From Motiliproteus sp036960175 (GTDB lineage: Bacteria; Pseudomonadota; Gammaproteobacteria; Pseudomonadales; Balneatricaceae): 64,000 nt of DNA. Made by a program: the position numbers and the translations under genes. The DNA lies in assembly GCA_036960175.1 (NCBI GenBank), contig JBALWH010000003.1, positions 1-64,000 on the forward strand. Reading direction: 5' to 3'. Below the pieces are notes generated by a model. It searched no databases. It worked only from the letters and a program-made list of their open reading frames with translations, and was not told the DNA's origin. Of the stretch, positions 57,932 to 64,000 are shown piece by piece. The stretch's first letter is position 1. Every line of letters begins with the position of its first letter.

Positions 57932-59428
57932 TCAGCTATCAATCGCTTGCTGCAATGTACTGAATTCTTTCTCCCAACGCTTAGCCTCTTTTTTCGAAGC
58001 AGCTCCCATCAGATTCAAAGCGGAGCGAACACGGGCACGACTCATATCCGGCCCTAACAAGGCCATAGATTCGAACACAGATACTGAAGAAGGCGTACCA
58101 GAGATAGCCACAAATAGTGGGAACAGGAAGTCACGGATTTTCAGATCCATGGCTTTACTCAAGCCACTCAAACCCGTGTACAGGTGATCTTTATCCCAAT
58201 GGCGCTCTGATTCCATTTGCCATAGAGAGAACTGCAGGACACGGCGGATCTGTTCTTTATCCAGGGTCTTGTGTTCAAACAGTGCTTCATTTAAATCCAG
58301 ATTACCCGACATGAAGAATCCGGCTAGGGGAACCACATCACTGAATTTTTCGACCCGCGGCTGAATCAGCGGAATAATAGGCATCAGATAATCAGAGTTC
58401 AGGGCCCACTGCTGGAACTTTTCGGCAAATGCCGGGGCATCCAGTTCTTCACGAATCCACATGCCGTTGAGCCAGCTTAGTTTTTCCAGATCAAAGATCG
58501 GGCCGCCCAAAGATACACGCTGAATATCGAAATTATCAAACATCTGCTGGCGGGTAAATTTTTCGCTTTCATCGGGCATTGACCAGCCCATTCTTGCCAG
58601 ATAATTGAGTAGCGCTTCTGGCAAATAACCCATGCGTTGATAATAAGTAATACCCGTTGGGTTCTTGCGCTTGGACAGTTTTGACTTATCCGGGTTACGC
58701 AGCAGCGGCATATGACACAGTTTCGGCATATCCCAATCGAAGTATTGATACAGCAGACGATGCTTCGGTGCTGATGAGATCCACTCCTCGCCACGAATAA
58801 CATGGGTGATTTCCATCAGATGGTCATCCACCACGTTGGCAAGGTGATAAGTGGGCATGCCGTCTGATTTCAGCAGAATCTGACAATCGACCTGAGCCCA
58901 ATCCATCTCGATAGCGCCGCGTAACATATCATCGATCACACAGGTTCCCTCTTCGGGAACTTTCATGCGCACCACATATGGCTCACCGGCGGCCATACGG
59001 CGATCAACTTCTTCCGGCGGAAGTGCCAGATCACTCTGCTTCAGCGCGGTCTGTATGCCAGCAGCGCGGCGCGCGGCGCGAAGTTCGTTTAGTTCCTCAG
59101 AGGTACGGTAACAAAGAAAGGCCTTACCTTCCTCGACCAACTTCATGGCAAAATCTTTGTAGCTGTCTTTTCTCTCGCTCTGGCGATAAGGACCATGAGG
59201 CCCACCGACATCAGGACCTTCATCCCATTCCAGTCCCAACCAACGCATAGAATCAAGAATAGCTTGCTCAGATTCAGGCGTGCTGCGGGTCTGATCAGTA
59301 TCTTCAATGCGTAAAATAAACTGTCCGCCGTGCTGACGGGCAAATGCCAGATTGAACAAAGCAATGTAAGCAGTACCTACATGGGGATCACCGGTGGGTG
59401 AAGGCGCTATACGCGTGCGAACTGTCAT
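57932..59428 (-). CDS. gltX: Glutamyl-tRNA synthetase
   Basis: A 498-residue class I aminoacyl-tRNA synthetase that charges tRNA(Glu). The N-terminal signature region is RIAPSPTGDPHVGTAYIALF, a HIGH-type motif as HVGT, then LRIEDTDQTRSTPESEQAIL. The KMSKS-type motif is DKSKLSKRKNPT. TYHLANVVDDHLMEITHVIRGEEW is typical, and the anticodon-binding domain occupies the last third. It stands alone on the minus strand. Its likely 5' region, about 190 bases upstream to znuA, has no tRNA gene. Only one gltX copy is in the window. Confidence 0.95.
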   Translation of the reverse strand: MTVRTRIAPSPTGDPHVGTAYIALFNLAFARQHGGQFILRIEDTDQTRSTPESEQAILDSMRWLGLEWDEGPDVGGPHGPYRQSERKDSYKDFAMKLVEEGKAFLCYRTSEELNELRAARRAAGIQTALKQSDLALPPEEVDRRMAAGEPYVVRMKVPEEGTCVIDDMLRGAIEMDWAQVDCQILLKSDGMPTYHLANVVDDHLMEITHVIRGEEWISSAPKHRLLYQYFDWDMPKLCHMPLLRNPDKSKLSKRKNPTGITYYQRMGYLPEALLNYLARMGWSMPDESEKFTRQQMFDNFDIQRVSLGGPIFDLEKLSWLNGMWIREELDAPAFAEKFQQWALNSDYLMPIIPLIQPRVEKFSDVVPLAGFFMSGNLDLNEALFEHKTLDKEQIRRVLQFSLWQMESERHWDKDHLYTGLSGLSKAMDLKIRDFLFPLFVAISGTPSSVSVFESMALLGPDMSRARVRSALNLMGAASKKEAKRWEKEFSTLQQAIDS

Positions 59429-59581
59429 GACGAGGGCTTATCCGTTTCTGCATAAAATTAGGCCCACATTATAGCGGCTGATCATTGTTTTTAACAAAGA
59501 GACATTGAATAAACAGCGACGAAGATTGATGGGGAAAATTTTCTATCCATATTAACTAAAAAATTGCCTAGTTAGCACTTG

Positions 59582-59598
59582 ATGTTATTATATAACAT
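59582..59598. promoter_or_regulatory. Zur box upstream of znuA
   Basis: ATGTTATTATATAACAT matches the gammaproteobacterial Zur consensus ATGTTATANTATAACAT at all fixed positions except one. It lies 26 to 42 bases before ATG 59624, in a position to block transcription. Confidence 0.8.
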
Positions 59599-59623
59599 TA
59601 CATAAACCGGATACTCAGTACAG

Positions 59624-60556
59624 ATGTCTTTTCGCACCCTATTTTTCACGGCCCTATTGCTCGCTACCACCCAGCCCGCTGCCGCGACCGAAGTCGTCAC
59701 CTCCGTCAAACCCCTGCAATTACTGGCTGCCGCCATTATGCAGGGCGTTGGTGAGCCAACATTATTATTACCAGGGAACAGCTCTCCCCACGATTATCAA
59801 CTGCGCCCATCTGACCTGCGCAAACTTGATAACGCAGATGTTATTTTCTGGGTTGGGCCAGAGCTGGAATATTTTCTGCAAAAAGTTCTGGGGAGTCTAA
59901 CCGGCAACAGAGAGACCATCGCGCTGATGCCTTTAGTCAAGGCAGGGGAAGATGAAGAACACGATGAAAAGAACACTGCGGAAGACAAAGGTAGCGCTGG
60001 CCAGCAACAAGACCATCATGACCACCATGGCAACAACCCACACATTTGGCTATCGCCCACAATTGCCCAACAAATAGCGACGCAGATGGCTCATACACTC
60101 AGCGCTAAAGACCCCGACAATGCTGCCCACTATGCCCGAAATCTTACAAAATTCAAACAGGCCCTGGCGACTCTGGACAAGGATATCAATAGCCGACTGC
60201 TGCCATTGAGGCAACGCGGGTACTACGTATTCCATGACGCTTATAGCCATTTCGAACAACATTACCAGTTAAAACACCTGGGAGCCTTTGTTCTAGATCC
60301 CAGTCGTCGACCTGGCGCCAGACACCTGCAGGAAATCAGAACACAACTAGAAAACAGCCAAGCTGTTTGCGTCTTTTCAGAACCCCAATTCAAGCCGGCA
60401 ATACTCGAATCCCTTATTAATGGAATCAATATCAATCAGGGTGAGCTTGATCCATTGGCGGCATCGGCCCCCCTAAGCGCCGATGGCTTTGTCTTTTTTA
60501 TGAAGAAACTAAGCGATCAGTTCGTCCGATGCCTGAGCCCTGAAAAAAACAGATAG
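59624..60556 (+). CDS. znuA: Zinc ABC transporter substrate-binding protein
   Basis: A 310-residue periplasmic zinc receptor of the ZnuA/TroA type. A signal peptide (residues 1-21) precedes VVTSVKPLQLLAAAIMQGVG. Zinc-binding histidines are in SSPHDYQLRPSD (H56), NPHIWLSP (about H140) and FHDAYSHFEQHYQL. A flexible acidic, histidine-rich loop (about residues 109-137, EHDEKNTAEDKGSAGQQQDH) is the usual ZnuA insertion. It delivers zinc to a ZnuBC permease and ATPase, which are not in the window. A near-consensus Zur box is directly upstream, so zinc starvation should induce it. A terminator follows at 60676-60701. Confidence 0.92.
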   Translation: MSFRTLFFTALLLATTQPAAATEVVTSVKPLQLLAAAIMQGVGEPTLLLPGNSSPHDYQLRPSDLRKLDNADVIFWVGPELEYFLQKVLGSLTGNRETIALMPLVKAGEDEEHDEKNTAEDKGSAGQQQDHHDHHGNNPHIWLSPTIAQQIATQMAHTLSAKDPDNAAHYARNLTKFKQALATLDKDINSRLLPLRQRGYYVFHDAYSHFEQHYQLKHLGAFVLDPSRRPGARHLQEIRTQLENSQAVCVFSEPQFKPAILESLINGININQGELDPLAASAPLSADGFVFFMKKLSDQFVRCLSPEKNR

Positions 60557-60675
60557 CCTAAGGGGCCCCACTGGGAACTTTTCAATTTATCGCCAGTCCC
60601 AATCTTTGAAGCGGAAACTCCTATTTGGATACCTTGTTTCATTGTCTCCTTTCTTTTCATCTTTATTTTGATGTC

Positions 60676-60701
60676 GCCCGCCTCTCGGCGGGCTTTTTTT
60701 T
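60676..60701 (+). terminator. Terminator after znuA
   Basis: GCCCGCC-TCTC-GGCGGGC (60676-60693) followed by TTTTTTTT. A strong intrinsic terminator, 120 bases after the znuA stop. Confidence 0.9.
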
Positions 60702-60750
60702 GCCTCAAAAAACACCATCAAAACCACTTATTCTTCCACAGCCCACATTA

Positions 60751-60764
60751 AGTGATATTTATCA
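60751..60764. promoter_or_regulatory. Weak FNR/DNR-like palindrome upstream of the cold-shock gene
   Basis: GTGATATTTATCAA has one mismatch to TTGAT-N4-ATCAA. It is about 110 bases before the cold-shock start, so its relevance is uncertain. Confidence 0.25.
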
Positions 60765-60873
60765 ACGGATTGGCTGATATTTTTTTATTTTCCCTTAGTG
60801 AATACTAGGATTGGAAAATAAAAAGCACTATTATTGTAAGGTTTTTTAATAACAATAATGAAAGGTGGTAGTA

Positions 60874-61083
60874 ATGTCTGAACGGGAAAATGGAACGGTA
60901 AAGTGGTTTAACGACGCAAAAGGATTCGGATTTATTACGCGGACCGGCGGCGAAGATGTCTTTGTACACTATCGCCAGATCCGTGGTGACGGGCACAAAA
61001 GCCTGTTAGAAGGCCAAGTGGTTGAGTACGGATTGACTCAAACCCCTAAAGGCCTACAGGCTGAGGATGTTGCAGGACTCTGA
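60874..61083 (+). CDS. Cold-shock domain protein (CspA family)
   Basis: A 69-residue nucleic-acid-binding OB-fold protein. It contains GTVKWFNDAKGFGFI (RNP1 as KGFGFI), DVFVHYRQI (RNP2) and VEYGLTQTPKGLQAEDV. It binds single-stranded RNA and acts as an RNA chaperone and transcription antiterminator. ATG 60874 with AAAGGTGG eight bases upstream is preferred to GTG 60865. HYRQIRGDGHKSLLEGQ is typical of proteobacterial Csp proteins. Aromatic residues W, F and F in the RNP region are in place. A hairpin follows at 61108. Confidence 0.93.
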   Translation: MSERENGTVKWFNDAKGFGFITRTGGEDVFVHYRQIRGDGHKSLLEGQVVEYGLTQTPKGLQAEDVAGL

Positions 61084-61107
61084 TCTGCATTTCCCATCAA
61101 AACCCTA

Positions 61108-61135
61108 AGAGTTGCGGCCGCTGCCGCGACTCTTT
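61108..61135 (+). terminator. Terminator after the cold-shock gene
   Basis: AGAGTTGCGG (61108-61117) pairs with CCGCGACTCT (61124-61133) and is followed by TT. It lies 25 bases after the stop codon. Confidence 0.7.
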
Positions 61136-61331
61136 CCTCTGAACGTATCCCCTCCCTCGTTTTTCATTTTTAAAATATCTACTTCTCTGACGTTCTACTT
61201 TCAGAAAACATTCATAAGCACTGATATACTGACGACTGAATTGAACTCCTGGCTGAAAAACAGACTCGAAAGTTAATAAACCAATTTCAATTAATATCTG
61301 GGTTATTTATTACCTGATAAAGGAAACCTCA

Positions 61332-61700
61332 ATGAAAGGACTATCCATTATATTCAGCTTCACACTGCTGCTGATCAGCTTTAATCTTGCTGCAGGTGAG
61401 CGCGAAGCCCAAGCCTGGGAATACATCAAGCAAGGAGCCGTTGTTATTGATGTCCGGACCACTGAAGAATATGCCCAGGGTCATTTGCAAGACTCGCTGC
61501 ACATTCCTTACCAGCGAATTGCTAACCAGCTACAGAATTTAGAACTAAGAAAAGACCGACAGATCGTATTATATTGCCGTAGCGGACAGCGTGCTGGCAT
61601 TGCCGAAGCAACGTTGGTAAAAGCCGGATACGGCAAGCTATTTAACGGCGGCGGGTTTGGACCTTTAGTACAACAACTGCGTGCAAGTCAGACGCAATAG
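61332..61700 (+). CDS. Periplasmic rhodanese-like protein (PspE type)
   Basis: A 122-residue protein with a signal peptide (IIFSFTLLLISFNLAAGERE) and a single rhodanese domain. The catalytic loop is LYCRSGQRAGIA, with the active-site cysteine followed by RSGQR, as in active sulfurtransferases; GAVVIDVRTTEEYAQGHLQD is the typical N-terminal part. It can transfer sulfane sulfur to cyanide or thiols in the periplasm. E. coli PspE has the same layout. AAAGGAAACCTCA precedes ATG 61332. It is monocistronic and faces an esterase gene, with a hairpin between (61727-61756). Confidence 0.88.
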   Translation: MKGLSIIFSFTLLLISFNLAAGEREAQAWEYIKQGAVVIDVRTTEEYAQGHLQDSLHIPYQRIANQLQNLELRKDRQIVLYCRSGQRAGIAEATLVKAGYGKLFNGGGFGPLVQQLRASQTQ

Positions 61701-61726
61701 CCGGTTAGGCAGACTATGGACCTGGA

Positions 61727-61756
61727 GGACAAATAAGCTTCCTGAGCTATTTGTCC
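61727..61756. terminator. Bidirectional hairpin between rhodanese and esterase genes
   Basis: GGACAAATA (61727-61735) pairs with TATTTGTCC (61748-61756), with AGCTT/GAGCT continuing the stem. The genes on both sides are convergent, so it may terminate both, though the T-tracts are weak. Confidence 0.5.
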
Positions 61757-61782
61757 GCATCATCCATTAACCCACCGGGTTA

Positions 61783-62472
61783 CTAGCTTGCTACAGCGGA
61801 CGGCGCACTAAGCTGAGCCATCATCCAGCGCCCCAGCTCGAGAACTTCTTCAAGGCAGACCTCATGGTCCATCGGATAGCTCTGCCAACTGGCTTGCAAC
61901 CCCTCTGGGGCAAGAGACTCATAGCCTTCTCTTCCCAGTCCAATGGGCACCACTGGGTCAAACTCGCCATGGGCGACCCAGACTGGCAGCTTGATATTGG
62001 CGTCATGACAGCGGTTTTTAGGCAATTCCGGCTTGATTCTGTACGTTGACATACAGGCCAGTCCGGCTAGCGGCTGAGGGTGTTTTAGCGCCGTCTGATA
62101 AGCGACTGCCCCGCCCTGTGAAAAACCTACCAATAAAATTTTCTCGCAGGGAATGCCACGTTCATTCTCCTGCCGGATCAGTTGCGCAATCTGCTCACAG
62201 ACTTCATCCAGCTGTTGCTCATCCACTTCCCGACTGGCACCCATGGACAGAATGTCATACCAGGCCCGCATCGACATACCGGCATTGATGGTAACAGGAC
62301 GAATCGGTGCGTGAGGGAAAACAAACCGAACTGGCAGCGTATCTGGTAGCTTTAACTCAGGGACAATAGGGACAAAATCGTTGCCGTCCGCCCCCAGCCC
62401 ATGCAGCCAAATCACAGTTGCTACGGCTTGTTCTGCAGGGTTTAGTTCGACGCAAGTCAGAGGTTGATTCAT
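61783..62472 (-). CDS. Alpha/beta-hydrolase carboxylesterase (EstB/YpfH-like)
   Basis: A 229-residue serine hydrolase. The oxyanion-hole region is ATVIWLHGLGADGNDFVPIV, the nucleophile elbow is LLVGFSQGGAVAYQTALKH with serine in GFSQGG, the acid is expected in WVAHGEFDPVVPIG, and the catalytic histidine in MDHEVCLEEV. The FPHAPIRPVTINAGMSMRAW stretch is typical of the acyl-protein thioesterase/carboxylesterase branch. It hydrolyses short-chain esters or S-acyl groups. It is monocistronic on the minus strand, starting 51 bases from pdxH. Confidence 0.92.
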   Translation of the reverse strand: MNQPLTCVELNPAEQAVATVIWLHGLGADGNDFVPIVPELKLPDTLPVRFVFPHAPIRPVTINAGMSMRAWYDILSMGASREVDEQQLDEVCEQIAQLIRQENERGIPCEKILLVGFSQGGAVAYQTALKHPQPLAGLACMSTYRIKPELPKNRCHDANIKLPVWVAHGEFDPVVPIGLGREGYESLAPEGLQASWQSYPMDHEVCLEEVLELGRWMMAQLSAPSAVAS

Positions 62473-62522
62473 AGGGATTGATTCCTAGGGATTGGGTCAT
62501 AAGGGTCGATAGAAAGGAAGTG

Positions 62523-63173
62523 TCAGGGTGCCAGCCTTACCCGGTGCCAGCCTTCAAGTTGCTTGCTGTAGACAATACGGTCATGAAGACGGCTCTCCCG
62601 TCCTTGCCAGAATTCAAACCGCTCGGGGATCAGACGATAGCCACCCCAAGTATCCGGACAGGGAATGCTTTCCCCTTGGGGATAGCGAACAGCTAGCTGC
62701 TGTACCTGTTGTTCCAGTTGCGCTCGATCAGACACCACGGAGCTTTGCTCAGAGGCCACTGCACTTAGCTGACTTCCGCGGGGACGCATGGCAAAATAGT
62801 TTTCGGCATCAGTTCTGGAAAGGCGTTCGACCTGCCCCCATATTCGCACCTGACGTTCCAAGGCGCGCCAGTAAAACAGTATTTCTGCCTGCGGGTTTTC
62901 TACTAACTCACGGCCTTTTTGGCTGCGGTAATCGCTATACCAACAGAACCCAGCATCATCATAGTGTTTAAGAAGAACAATTCTGGCCGCAGGGCAACCG
63001 TCGGTCGACGCCGTTGCTAACACCATCGAGGTCGCATCATCCGCATCAATTTCAGCGGCCTGCTGATACCAACTTCCAAATTGTATAATGGGGTCCGCTT
63101 CCATCTCGGACAGATGCATCGCTTCGGCGATATATTCTCTGCGGATGGCCGTCAGGTCCTTGCCTGTAGTCAT
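62523..63173 (-). CDS. pdxH: Pyridoxamine 5'-phosphate oxidase
   Basis: A 216-residue FMN enzyme that makes pyridoxal phosphate. The motifs are LTAIRREYIAEAMHLSEMEA at the start, ATSMVLATASTDGCPAARIVLLKHY, GFCWYSDYRSQKGRELVENP, ILFYWRALERQVRIWGQVER, and RLIPERFEFWQGRESRLHDRI, followed by WHRVRLAP, the usual C-terminus. FMN-binding arginine and lysine are in the RIVLLKHY and YRSQKGREL segments. ATG 63173 is preferred; a longer start would add 23 residues with no counterpart. It acts in the salvage or final step of vitamin B6 synthesis. It is on the minus strand and not linked to other pdx genes here. Confidence 0.95.
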   Translation of the reverse strand: MTTGKDLTAIRREYIAEAMHLSEMEADPIIQFGSWYQQAAEIDADDATSMVLATASTDGCPAARIVLLKHYDDAGFCWYSDYRSQKGRELVENPQAEILFYWRALERQVRIWGQVERLSRTDAENYFAMRPRGSQLSAVASEQSSVVSDRAQLEQQVQQLAVRYPQGESIPCPDTWGGYRLIPERFEFWQGRESRLHDRIVYSKQLEGWHRVRLAP

Positions 63174-63661
63174 GTAATCGTTCAGCTCTATAATACCCAA
63201 GAAAACTCGATCATCGTAAACGCCAATGCGCGCTCGAATCACCCATACCTGTTATATCAGACGCGCCACTATAGGGTCTGATTCAGGGACAATCAATTGC
63301 TCCATACCCTTCTTGCACAACATCTATAGCAAAAAGCTATTGGCGTTATTTATATGATTAAATATACCTAATCAACCAGTCCCGTTAGATTAGCTTCCAA
63401 GGAATACACAACGTTCAGGACACCAAAGGAAACAACGATTGAAAAAAGTCCGATGCGTCGAGCTTTGCTAGAATTAAGCTGTGTATATCACCTAGATAGT
63501 AAACATGTACATACAAGCACCAATTTGTACATATCGAAGAATTGCTTAAAGAACATTACACGCTGGGTGAAAGAGAAAACGCCAGCGGACCAGGCAGCCC
63601 TCCGCCCGTTTTATATACGAACTATTAACTCAAACCTCTAAAACATCAATGGAGAAAAGAT
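63174..63661. other. Divergent control region of pdxH and the peroxiredoxin gene
   Basis: A 488-bp gap. ATAGC-AAAAA-GCTAT at 63326-63340 matches one ATAG-N7-CTAT half-element of an OxyR site, but the second element is weak and it is over 300 bases from the peroxiredoxin start. At 63507-63535 the octamer TGTACATA occurs twice. A GGAGAAAAGAT ribosome-binding site ends the region. No gene was seen. Confidence 0.4.
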
Positions 63662-64000
63662 ATGCGCAACCAAATACCAAATGTCGTTTTTAAGACTCGT
63701 GTACGTAACGAAACATTAGGCGGCCCAAATCCTTTTGAATGGAAAGACCTTAGCAGTGATGACATATTCAAAGGTAAGAATGTCATTGTATTCTCTCTCC
63801 CAGGAGCTTTCACGCCCACCTGCTCCACTTCCCACCTGCCTCGCTATGAAAAACTCTATGAAGAGTTCAAAACACTAGGGGTTGACGCGGTGGTTTGTGT
63901 ATCAGTGAATGATGCATTCGTTATGTACCAGTGGGGTAAAAGTCAAAACTCAGAAAACGTTTTTTTGCTGCCTGATGGTAATGGAGAATTCACCCGTAAA
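63662..64000 (+). CDS. Peroxiredoxin (Prx5-type or Prx-glutaredoxin hybrid), 3' end outside window
   Basis: The first 113 residues of a peroxiredoxin start at ATG 63662 with GGAGAAAAG upstream. FSLPGAFTPTCSTSHLPRYE contains the peroxidatic cysteine in the PxxxTxxC active site (PGAFTPTC), and CVSVNDAFVMYQWG is typical of the Prx5/AhpE-like group. It reduces hydrogen peroxide and organic peroxides with glutathione or glutaredoxin. The window ends inside the gene, so whether a glutaredoxin domain is fused cannot be seen. The first residues (MRNQIPNVVFKTRV) resemble Prx-Grx hybrids. Confidence 0.9.
   Translation, partial: MRNQIPNVVFKTRVRNETLGGPNPFEWKDLSSDDIFKGKNVIVFSLPGAFTPTCSTSHLPRYEKLYEEFKTLGVDAVVCVSVNDAFVMYQWGKSQNSENVFLLPDGNGEFTRK

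Noticed and set aside
63453..63641. Open frame of 62 codons before the peroxiredoxin gene
   Set aside because: No ribosome-binding site, no family match, and it lies in a promoter region with repeated sequences.
1..64000. CRISPR arrays, rRNA and tRNA genes
   Set aside because: No regularly spaced repeats and no tRNA cloverleaf or rRNA-like sequence was seen on either strand. Small non-coding RNAs cannot be excluded by reading alone.

Overview
The window looks like a chromosomal segment of a free-living, probably marine or aquatic gammaproteobacterium. The basis is indirect: a TRAP uptake system, bufferin genes, PEP-CTERM proteins, a divergent LysR/ferredoxin-NADP reductase pair as in pseudomonads, denitrification accessory genes and RND efflux. 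I cannot name the genus. No rRNA, tRNA, CRISPR array, phage or intact insertion sequence was recognised.

Bases 1 to about 5,300 are a run of integron gene cassettes. They are small, mostly AT-rich genes, all on the plus strand, each followed by an attC-like inverted repeat ending in a GTTRRRY-like core. The integrase is not in the window and may lie to the left. Cargo: a doubly frameshifted membrane protein, an RraB-like protein, a DUF1456 (YehS) protein starting at TTG, a short conserved protein, a piece of a Tc-toxin B subunit, a DUF6653-like membrane protein, an NTF2-like protein, a DUF3830 protein, a DUF2164 protein and a VOC protein. A quinone-oxidoreductase-like gene follows at the array edge.

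From 6.4 to 24.7 kb: a DUF898 membrane protein with an M48 protease, S4 and GNAT genes, a chemoreceptor, a broken DnaJ-like gene, and then a catabolic locus. That locus has a LysR regulator divergent from RidA, TRAP DctP/Q/M and a D-amino-acid-oxidase-like flavoenzyme, facing a sodium:solute symporter with a 33-residue partner. It probably imports and deaminates an amino acid. A bufferin (copper-buffering peptide) operon bufA1-bufB-bufC-doxX and a hemerythrin follow.

From 24.7 to 34.5 kb: a norE/norF-like pair with a perfect FNR/DNR palindrome upstream, VOC, CvfB-like, SDR, YtoQ, SUMF1-domain and DUF2461 genes, a cyclic-nucleotide-binding protein, a PEP-CTERM protein, and a 1-kb gene-poor stretch with dispersed repeats and a coding remnant.

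From 34.5 to 50.6 kb: a tripartite RND efflux operon, a CDF transporter, DUF1499 and DUF1835 genes, a LysR/fpr divergent pair, an orphan NosR-like iron-sulfur membrane flavoprotein with an FNR/DNR-like box, a single-domain response regulator and a eukaryotic-type HisA. From 50.6 to 64 kb: a second PEP-CTERM protein (spondin-like), a TetR regulator and EamA exporter sharing an operator motif, a GFA protein, a sensor kinase, gltX, znuA with a near-consensus Zur box, a cold-shock protein, rhodanese, esterase, pdxH and the start of a peroxiredoxin gene.

The FNR/DNR-type boxes before norEF and the nosR-like gene, with the hemerythrin and fpr, suggest a nitric-oxide or low-oxygen response. The bufferin operon and Zur-controlled znuA form a metal-homeostasis theme.
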